A DNA stretch of 64,000 nt, from positions 1 to 64,000 of the forward strand of contig JAHAYJ010000023.1 in assembly GCA_018384375.1 (NCBI GenBank). The letters run 5' to 3'. Source of the DNA: Lachnospiraceae bacterium. GTDB lineage: Bacteria > Bacillota > Clostridia > Lachnospirales > Lachnospiraceae. Positions 57,228 through 64,000 of the stretch are shown one piece after another (position 1 is the stretch's first letter; every line of letters starts with the position of its first letter). A model generated the notes under the pieces. It saw only the letters and a program-made list of their open reading frames with translations, ran no database searches and was not told the DNA's origin. Position numbers and translations under genes: made by a program.

Positions 57228-57747
57228 TGACCAAGCCTGCTTTCTTAAGCGCCATCACAATCGGCGGGATCAGCAATATATGACAGAGAATGCCCGGCAT
57301 AGCCGTCACAAAGCCTCCTGCCAGAAACATCTGCCAGGTGAATGGACTCTTCGTAATTCCGGATAAGAGCAGCTGTACGACACCCCACACGATTCTTCCG
57401 ACAAGCATGGCGCCGACCAGTGCTATGTAAATATTGATATTCTTCCTGGGGAGCTTTCTGTATAAAATACCTGTCATGACTCCGTAGGCAGCCAGTTCAA
57501 ATGCCATTGCTGTTCCCGTAGGAAAAATCGGTGGCATTTGAAACAGGAAGAACCTGAGAAGCGGTGCCACAAAACCCACCACCAGTCCGTACTGCCAGCC
57601 ACAGAGGAAGCCGCACAGCAGCACCGGAATATGCATCGGACACAGTGCGCTTCCGATTTCCGGAATCTGTCCCGTCAAAAAAGGAAGTACGAGGCAAAGT
57701 GCCAGACATACTCCCGATAAAGTTAAATTCTTAGTTGTCTTTTTCAT
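57211..57747 (-). CDS. ECF transporter S component
   Basis: LTLSGVCLALCLVLPFLTGQIPEIGSALCPMHIPVLLCGFLCGWQYGLVVGFVAPLLRF; overlaps kinase start by 17 bp. Confidence 0.87.
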   Translation of the reverse strand: MKKTTKNLTLSGVCLALCLVLPFLTGQIPEIGSALCPMHIPVLLCGFLCGWQYGLVVGFVAPLLRFFLFQMPPIFPTGTAMAFELAAYGVMTGILYRKLPRKNINIYIALVGAMLVGRIVWGVVQLLLSGITKSPFTWQMFLAGGFVTAMPGILCHILLIPPIVMALKKAGLVNDERA

Positions 57748-57840
57748 TTTGATTTCATCCTTTCACAAAATACCATACTGATTTGTTCTGCATTCCTTCC
57801 GGAATACGCATACCTTCCTGGTATTATTATAAAAGGTAAC

Positions 57841-58245
57841 TCATTTCTGCTCCGCTATCTCTTCCACAGCAAGATTGATCAGCTGATCCAGTGCAATTCC
57901 CCTTGTTCCCACCACATAATTATTACATTTCAGGCTGGGAATCAAAATCTTCTTTGCAGGACTCTGTCCAATTGCGACAGCCATGTTCGGCGTGATCTCT
58001 CCCAGAAGAGAATCAGCAACCACAATCCCGATTGCTCCCACAATATAGTCTGCATCGCGAACATTCACAATTGTAGCATTCTCTCCCGTAGCTCCCAGCT
58101 TAATCCCCGCTTTCAGCATATTGGCAGTAGCAATGCTGTTTGTTCCGATTGCAATAATTTCCGCGTCAAGCTTCCTGCTTAACATTTTCTCTATGAGCAT
58201 GCGTCCCACACTGCCGCCCTGCCCGTCAATCACAACAATCTTCAT
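57841..58245 (-). CDS. DUF3842 family protein
   Basis: MKIVVIDGQGGSVGRMLIEKMLSRKLDAEIIAIGTNSIATANMLKAG... Confidence 0.8.
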   Translation of the reverse strand: MKIVVIDGQGGSVGRMLIEKMLSRKLDAEIIAIGTNSIATANMLKAGIKLGATGENATIVNVRDADYIVGAIGIVVADSLLGEITPNMAVAIGQSPAKKILIPSLKCNNYVVGTRGIALDQLINLAVEEIAEQK

Positions 58246-58344
58246 GCCGTGTGCTTTTCTCCCTTCGCAGGCTTCCTTCCTACTGTATCAATCTGCATTT
58301 TATCACATTACAGTGTCCCCTGGCAAGCATAGCCCTTATTCTTC

Positions 58345-59709
58345 TTAGATGTGACAAATAATCTTTTTGTTGATCCGCACCAGAAAGATGACCGTCATCG
58401 TCACGGACATCAGTTCCGCAATCGGAAATGCCCACCAGACTGCATTCACCTGTCCTGTAAGAGACAGCAGATAAGCAGCCGGCAGAAGCACCACAAGCTG
58501 TCTTGCGATGGAAACCAGCATGCTGTAGACGCCGTTCCCAAGCGCCTGAAACAGAGATCCCGTGACAATGCAAAAGCCTGCCAACAGAAAGCTGACACTG
58601 ATGATCCGAAGTGCCGGAACACCGATTGCAAGCATGGTATCCGATGCATCAAACAGAGCCAGCAGCTGCTTTGGAATTACCTGGAAAATCACAAAGCCAA
58701 TCGCCATAATTCCAACTGCATAGCCAATACTGAGCTTCAGAGTTTTGATCAATCTTCCCTTTTCCCCTGCCCCATAATTATATGCGATAATCGGAACCAT
58801 TCCGTTATTCAAACCGAAGACAGGCATGAAAATGAAGCTTTGCAATTTAAAATACACCCCAAACACGGCAACTGCCGTAGAGGTAAATTCAATCAGGATC
58901 TTGTTCATTCCATAGGTCATAACAGAGCCAATGGATTGCATTATAATAGAAGGAACGCCCACTGCGTAGATCTGTCCAATCATCCTGCCATCCGGACGAA
59001 AGCACTTGAAATTAAGATGAATATCTGAATTTTTCTTTTGGTTGATCACAAATGCCATAATAGCAGCAATGATCTGACCGATCACAGTTGCAACCGCTGC
59101 ACCGGCTACTCCCATTCTGGGCATTCCGAAATAGCCGAAAATAAAGATTGGATCCAAAATGATATTGATCACAGCACCGGTTCCCTGGGTAACCATTGTA
59201 TAAAAGGTTCTTCCCGTTGACTGAAGCAGTCTTTCAAAAATAAACTGCCCATACATACCAAAGGAACAGCAACAGACGATCGTCAGATACTGCTTACCCA
59301 GGGCAACGATCTCTGCATCTTTTGTCTGACTTAAGTAAAAGGGTTCTGCCAGGAAAAGGCCGATCAGAAGAAACACCAGGAAATTGAGTATTGAAAGAAA
59401 AACACCGTTCTCTGCCGCTTTATCTGCTTTCCCATAATTTTTCTCTCCCAGTGCCTTAGAAAGCACCGCATTAACACCTACTCCCATTCCCGTACCAAGT
59501 GCGATCATCAGTGTCTGTAGTGGGAAAGCCATAGAGACAGCTGTCAGGGCATTTTCATTGATCCTTGCCACAAAAATACTGTCTACAATATTATATAGCG
59601 CCTGCACCAGCATAGAAATCATCATCGGCAATGACATACTGACCAGAAGCTTATTGACAGGCATAACACCCATCTTATTTTCTTCTCTCAAAGCATTTGT
59701 ATTTTCCAT
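58345..59709 (-). CDS. MATE family efflux transporter (second copy)
   Basis: VNKLLVSMSLPMMISMLVQALYNIVDSIFVARI; likely start MENTNALREENKMG. Confidence 0.9.
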   Translation of the reverse strand: MENTNALREENKMGVMPVNKLLVSMSLPMMISMLVQALYNIVDSIFVARINENALTAVSMAFPLQTLMIALGTGMGVGVNAVLSKALGEKNYGKADKAAENGVFLSILNFLVFLLIGLFLAEPFYLSQTKDAEIVALGKQYLTIVCCCSFGMYGQFIFERLLQSTGRTFYTMVTQGTGAVINIILDPIFIFGYFGMPRMGVAGAAVATVIGQIIAAIMAFVINQKKNSDIHLNFKCFRPDGRMIGQIYAVGVPSIIMQSIGSVMTYGMNKILIEFTSTAVAVFGVYFKLQSFIFMPVFGLNNGMVPIIAYNYGAGEKGRLIKTLKLSIGYAVGIMAIGFVIFQVIPKQLLALFDASDTMLAIGVPALRIISVSFLLAGFCIVTGSLFQALGNGVYSMLVSIARQLVVLLPAAYLLSLTGQVNAVWWAFPIAELMSVTMTVIFLVRINKKIICHI

Positions 59710-59771
59710 AATCCTCTCCTCATAATCTGAATTAACGGTTCTCAAAGAAGAAATTTTGCAGAAAAAAAAAG

Positions 59772-59790
59772 AAAATCAGTAAATACTGAT
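59772..59790 (-). terminator. Terminator of tRNA cluster
   Basis: Minus strand ATCAGTATTTACTGATTTTCTTTTTTTTTT after tRNA-Lys. Confidence 0.75.
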
Positions 59791-59802
59791 GTTTCTTTCC
59801 AA

Positions 59803-59875
59803 TGAGCCACCCGGGACTCGAACCCGGGACAACTTGATTAAAAGTCAAGTGCTCTACCACCTGAGCTAGTGGCCC
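59803..59875 (-). tRNA. tRNA-Lys (UUU)
   Basis: Cloverleaf; anticodon loop CTTTTAA; GGTTCGAGTCCC T-arm. Confidence 0.95.
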
Positions 59876-59887
59876 ATATATATGTAA

Positions 59888-59959
59888 CTGGGCTAGCTGG
59901 ATTCGAACCAGCGAATGCAGGAGTCAAAGTCCTGTGCCTTACCGCTTGGCGATAGCCCA
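59888..59959 (-). tRNA. tRNA-Gln (UUG)
   Basis: Cloverleaf; anticodon loop CTTTGAC; GGTTCGAATCC T-arm. Confidence 0.95.
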
Positions 59960-60001
59960 TCATAACACCAAGCTTGCCCCCTGGGACAATCCCGGGTAAA
60001 G

Positions 60002-60076
60002 GGTGGATAGAGGGACTCGAACCCTCGGCCTCCAGAGCCACAATCTGGCGCGCTAGCCAACTGCGCCATACCCACC
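60002..60076 (-). tRNA. tRNA-His (GUG)
   Basis: Cloverleaf; anticodon loop TTGTGGC; extra 5' G paired with C73. Confidence 0.95.
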
Positions 60077-60111
60077 ATAAGATAAAAGATATGCCAAAGC
60101 CTATCCTTTCG

Positions 60112-60185
<74 letters not shown>

Positions 60186-60208
60186 AAACCACGCATTTTC
60201 ATGCGTAA

Positions 60209-60279
60209 AGCGGGTGATGGGAATCGAACCCACGTATCCAGCTTGGAAGGCTGGTGTTCTACCATTGAACTACACCCGC
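60209..60279 (-). tRNA. tRNA-Gly (UCC)
   Basis: Cloverleaf; anticodon loop CTTCCAA. Confidence 0.95.
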
Positions 60280-60305
60280 AAATCACTTTTCAGCATCGTT
60301 GCGAA

Positions 60306-60380
60306 TCGGGGTGACAGGATTCGAACCTGCGACCCCCTGGTCCCAAACCAGGTGCTCTAGCCAAGCTGAGCCACACCCCG
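60306..60380 (-). tRNA. tRNA-Pro (UGG)
   Basis: Cloverleaf; anticodon loop TTTGGGA. Confidence 0.95.
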
Positions 60381-60420
60381 CTGGTCTTTCCCTATCGTTC
60401 ACTTACGCAACGCAAGATAT

Positions 60421-60449
60421 ATTATAGAATATCACTTTCGTCCTGTCAA
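60421..60449 (-). promoter_or_regulatory. Consensus promoter TTGACA-N17-TATAAT of the tRNA cluster
   Basis: -35 60444-60449, -10 60421-60426 on the minus strand, exact consensus hexamers. Confidence 0.85.
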
Positions 60450-60480
60450 CAAAAAAAATTAATTTTGTAGGCAATAAATT

Positions 60481-60960
60481 TTAGAGATAATTAATTGTGA
60501 AATGTGCTTTTCCTTCTCTATCAAGATCCATAATTATATAGGAAGGTTTTCTGTTATCCTGTCTCGGATAGGTCAGGCTTCCGGGATTCACTGCAATAAT
60601 ATCGTCCTCTATATCCACAACAGGTCTGTGGGTATGACCGTACATAACAACATCCACTCCTCGCATTCGTGCCTCATGCTTCAGATTTTCATTGCTCATA
60701 GACACATAATAATTATGTCCATGTGTCAGCCATACTTTATATTTGCCTATATGGAATTCCTTCTCCCGTGGTAGGTCTGAAAAAAAGTCATTGTTTCCCA
60801 CAACCATTTGTACAGGGCAGCCTGCGCTTTCCGCGATCAGGTATTCACTGCCCTCGATATCTCCGCAATGAATAACCATATCCACTGGTGAAACCCTCTC
60901 AAGCACTTTTATGTAATTCTCATTCCTTCGATGAGTGTCACTGACGATCAGTACTTTCAT
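60481..60960 (-). CDS. Metallophosphoesterase (YfcE/MJ0936-like)
   Basis: MKVLIVSDTHRRNENY, VIHCGDIEGSEY, VVGNNDF, LTHGHNYYV, YGHTHRP. Confidence 0.93.
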   Translation of the reverse strand: MKVLIVSDTHRRNENYIKVLERVSPVDMVIHCGDIEGSEYLIAESAGCPVQMVVGNNDFFSDLPREKEFHIGKYKVWLTHGHNYYVSMSNENLKHEARMRGVDVVMYGHTHRPVVDIEDDIIAVNPGSLTYPRQDNRKPSYIIMDLDREGKAHFTINYL

Positions 60961-60990
60961 TCGGTCTTCTCCGCTTTTATCTTATCTTTA

Positions 60991-61605
60991 TTAATTGTAA
61001 TGTATGCTCAGCAGTTCTTTCATTCGCCGGAGTGCTTTGCCCCTATGGCTGATCTCATTTTTTTCTTCCTCTGTCAGCTGGGCAGTGCTCTTGCCATACT
61101 CGGGCACAATAAAAATGGGGTCATAACCGAAACCATTTTCTCCCTTTTCCTCATAACCGATCCTGCCTTCAACCGTCCCCTCACAGCCCAGCACCTCTCC
61201 ATCCGGAAGCACACAGGCTATTGCACAGACAAATCGCGCTGTTCTTCTCTCATCAGGTACTCCGGCAAGTCTTTCGATCAGATTCCGATTCTTCTCATGA
61301 TAAGAGGTATTCTCACCCATATATCTTGCGGAAAAGATTCCCGGCTCCTTATTCAGATAATCAATTTCCAGTCCGGAATCGTCCGCGAGGACAATTGCTC
61401 CCTGTGCACAGGCAGCAACTGCCTTTGCCTTAATGAGCGCGTTTTCGGCAAACGTCCCGCCATCTTCCACAATCTCCGTTTGGATCCCCGCCTCTTTCAT
61501 AGACAAGATTGCAACTTCTTCCCCTTCTATGGTAAGATCCTTGAGAATCATACGGATTTCTTTCATTTTCCCGCTATTTCCTGTGGCAAAAATCACCTTT
61601 TTCAC
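60991..61605 (-). CDS. XTP/dITP diphosphatase (RdgB/HAM1 family)
   Basis: VIFATGNSGKMKEIRMIL, VLADDSGLEIDYLNKEPGIFSARYMGE, GFGYDPIFIVPEYGKSTAQLTEEEKNEISHRGKAL. Confidence 0.95.
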   Translation of the reverse strand: MKKVIFATGNSGKMKEIRMILKDLTIEGEEVAILSMKEAGIQTEIVEDGGTFAENALIKAKAVAACAQGAIVLADDSGLEIDYLNKEPGIFSARYMGENTSYHEKNRNLIERLAGVPDERRTARFVCAIACVLPDGEVLGCEGTVEGRIGYEEKGENGFGYDPIFIVPEYGKSTAQLTEEEKNEISHRGKALRRMKELLSIHYN

Positions 61606-62654
61606 TTATCTGCTCCTTCATATATTTTTAGGATTGCATTGTAAATTCCATCGGCAATCCTCTCCTGATACTCTTCCCTTACAAGAAGCGAAGCCTCCTG
61701 CCTGTTAGTAATGCATCCTACTTTGACGGCTGCCGCCGGTATGGTAATATTTCTGATCGCATATTCCTCTGTTTGTGCTTCACTAAGCCCCAGCGCTTTT
61801 CCTTTAATACTTGTCACCACTTCCCTTTCCAAAGTGTCTGCAAGTTCTACACTGCCAAAACCGGGAATAAAATAATCTCCATTATAAACGGTTGTCGTTC
61901 CATATACACCGGCGTCCTCGCAGGAATCCACCTGTATACGGATATACATATCTGCCCGGATCTCATTAGCAAGGAATACGCGTTCCTTTTCCCCCGGATT
62001 CACATCATCCATTCTGGTATAGTAGACCTTAATGTCTGTTTTATCAAGCTTTTCTTTTAATTTTTGGGCAATTTCCAGCGTGATATCCTTTTCCCGGATT
62101 CCTTCAACCACTAATCCATCATTCCCCCCTCCACAGGCAGGATCAATAACAACAATTTTGTCATACACTTCCTTGGGGCTTAAAAAGCTTACATAAAGAT
62201 TATTATTTTCCAGAATCGTACGGTATTCAAATATTCCTGTCAAACGAAAGATCAGTTTGATTTCATCCTTCAGCGCTTCCCATTTTCCCTCTCTTACCAT
62301 TTGGCGATTTCCCGATATTGCATTGTCCACATAGAAAGTTTCTTCTGCCCCCTTAACGACAATACAAAGCTCCTGATCCATATAGTGATTTTCTATGGCA
62401 ATATCATCTGCTTTGCAGCCCTCCGGCAGGGGAATTCTCAGATAGCTGGTGTCTGACTTTCCAAGAATAAAGGTAAGAATATGCTCCTCATTTTCTTTCT
62501 TTTCTGTTATTTTCTCTGTCTTAAGCACCTCATCCTGTGCCACATCCGAAATTGTAATCACCTTATTTGCAGACAGATAGAGAATGCATCCCATTGCGGC
62601 TATGCAGAGAATGCTGCAAAATACAGCCATTTTTTTCATAAGATCATGTTGCAT
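61602..62654 (-). CDS. N-acetylmuramoyl-L-alanine amidase
   Basis: IVVIDPACGGGNDG, LKEKLDKTDIKVYYTRMDDVNPGEKERVFLANEIRADMYIRIQVDS, IRNITIPAAAVKVGCITNRQEASLL; amidase_3-like with atypical DPACGG for DPGHGG. Confidence 0.82.
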   Translation of the reverse strand: MQHDLMKKMAVFCSILCIAAMGCILYLSANKVITISDVAQDEVLKTEKITEKKENEEHILTFILGKSDTSYLRIPLPEGCKADDIAIENHYMDQELCIVVKGAEETFYVDNAISGNRQMVREGKWEALKDEIKLIFRLTGIFEYRTILENNNLYVSFLSPKEVYDKIVVIDPACGGGNDGLVVEGIREKDITLEIAQKLKEKLDKTDIKVYYTRMDDVNPGEKERVFLANEIRADMYIRIQVDSCEDAGVYGTTTVYNGDYFIPGFGSVELADTLEREVVTSIKGKALGLSEAQTEEYAIRNITIPAAAVKVGCITNRQEASLLVREEYQERIADGIYNAILKIYEGADK

Positions 62655-62668
62655 GCTTTTCTTCTCTC

Positions 62669-63814
62669 CTACTGCCTTTTTGGTGGTTTCGGTCCCGGGA
62701 ACTGATAGAAATATGTTTTCATCATCCCGTTATATATCTTTCTGTTCTTAGCGGCTTTCAATCCCAGTGCATTTTCTGCCTGCTCATATGCAGTGATCAG
62801 ATACAGGGACCAGGAATCCAGGCTTTTGAATCGCTCCCCGATCACCCGGTAAAGAGCCGGCAGATTCTGCTTTTCCTCCAGACGCTCTCCATAAGGTGGA
62901 TTCGTCACGATAAATCCGTATTTCTTGCTATGACTAAGTTGGTCAACTCCTCTTTTCTGGAAATGGATCAGTTTGTCCACACCTGCTAATCTTGCATTTT
63001 CACGTGCTATGCTTACCATTGTATCATCAATGTCATAGCCCTGAATATCCGTATCCACATCCGGATTCATCAGTTCCGTAGCTTCCTCCACCGCATCATA
63101 CCATTGCCTTGCCGGGATCAGGTGTCTCCAGCTTTCGGCAGTAAAGCTCCTGTTCATGCCGGGTGCAATCCCTGCCGCCATCATTGCCGCTTCAATCGGG
63201 AAGGTTCCGCTTCCACAGAAAGGATCTACAAGAATCCTGTCTTTTTTCCAGGGTGTCAGCATCAGAAGTGCTGCTGCAAGATTCTCGGCAATCGGTGCTT
63301 TAGCAGTCAGCTTCCGATAGCCTCTTTTATGTAGGGACTCCCCCGTTGTATCAAGTGCCACGGTCACTTCATCCTTCATCAGAAACACTCTTACCGGGAA
63401 GCTTTGTCCACTTTCCTTAAACCATTCTATATGATAGACTTCCTTAAGCCGCTCTACCATGGCCTTCTTCATGATTGACTGAATGTCTGAGGGGCTGAAA
63501 AGCTTACTCTTCACACTGGCCGCCTTTGTAATCCAGAACTTTCCATCTTCAGGAATAAATGCCTCCCACGGAATGCTTTTTGTCCCCTGGAACAGCTCCT
63601 CAAAGGTTTCCGCGTGGAAATTGCCTGCCTTGATCAGAATTCTCTCTGCTGTACGCAGAAAAATATTAGCACGGCAAACAGCCTCTGCATCACCCAAAAA
63701 AGTCACTCTTCCGTCTTCTACCTGAGTGACCTCATAACCCAAATCTGTAATTTCACGTTTCAGCACGGATTCTAATCCAAAATGACAGGGTGCTATCAAG
63801 TCATATCTGTCCAT
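62669..63814 (-). CDS. THUMP-domain class I SAM-dependent rRNA methyltransferase (RlmL/YpsC-like)
   Basis: ACHFGLESVLKREITDLGYEV, LVDPFCGSGTFPIEAAMMA, FIVTNPPYGERL. Confidence 0.93.
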   Translation of the reverse strand: MDRYDLIAPCHFGLESVLKREITDLGYEVTQVEDGRVTFLGDAEAVCRANIFLRTAERILIKAGNFHAETFEELFQGTKSIPWEAFIPEDGKFWITKAASVKSKLFSPSDIQSIMKKAMVERLKEVYHIEWFKESGQSFPVRVFLMKDEVTVALDTTGESLHKRGYRKLTAKAPIAENLAAALLMLTPWKKDRILVDPFCGSGTFPIEAAMMAAGIAPGMNRSFTAESWRHLIPARQWYDAVEEATELMNPDVDTDIQGYDIDDTMVSIARENARLAGVDKLIHFQKRGVDQLSHSKKYGFIVTNPPYGERLEEKQNLPALYRVIGERFKSLDSWSLYLITAYEQAENALGLKAAKNRKIYNGMMKTYFYQFPGPKPPKRQ

Positions 63815-63936
63815 TGCTTCCTCTTTTCCATAAAGGTTACTATAAAACCAAATGCCGTCTGCGGCGTCGCTTGGTTTTCCTTTGCGCTATTACATTTTAC
63901 CACAATCACCCTTGGTCGTTCAATTGCTATGTAGCA

Positions 63937-63962
63937 AGAAAGGGCATCAAAATGCCCTTTCT
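63937..63962. terminator. Terminator-like hairpin AGAAAGGGCA-TCAAAA-TGCCCTTTCT
   Basis: Perfect inverted repeat; probably belongs to a gene beyond the window edge. Confidence 0.6.
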
Positions 63963-64000
63963 CCTGACGCCATTAGAATTCGTTATTCTTTTTGTTATTG

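Overview
The window is a 64 kb stretch of a low-to-moderate GC Firmicute chromosome. Gene content suggests Clostridia, probably Lachnospiraceae (inference only). I called about 53 protein-coding genes, most on the minus strand, plus one isolated tRNA-Leu and a six-gene tRNA cluster (Lys-Gln-His-Arg-Gly-Pro). I saw no CRISPR array, transposase, phage block or rRNA. Most genes are housekeeping or common accessory functions: heterodimeric ABC exporter, gltBD, glgP, rubrerythrin, azlCD, MATE pumps, ECF S-components, rdgB-like gene, amidase. The strongest candidate for an under-described system is a three-gene operon, rarA/mgsA - HhH-containing radical SAM protein - DUF4130/TIGR03915-type protein (21915-25367, minus). 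It sits behind a consensus-like promoter flanked by two LexA/SOS-box-like sites, which suggests an SOS-inducible DNA-repair system of unknown chemistry. Other points of interest are an unassigned glycyl-radical enzyme whose active-site motif is CVV rather than CVE, with a minimal activase; a RecB-like nuclease/XPD-type helicase fusion; an A/T-tract-rich intergenic region with two perfect DnaA boxes; a promoter-proximal terminator ahead of gltB; a Crh-like HPr paralogue lacking the catalytic His; a MshEN-like/CheX protein paired with a lone CheY-like protein; and several well-formed palindromic operators next to regulator genes. All family calls come from reading protein sequences by eye; no database search was run.
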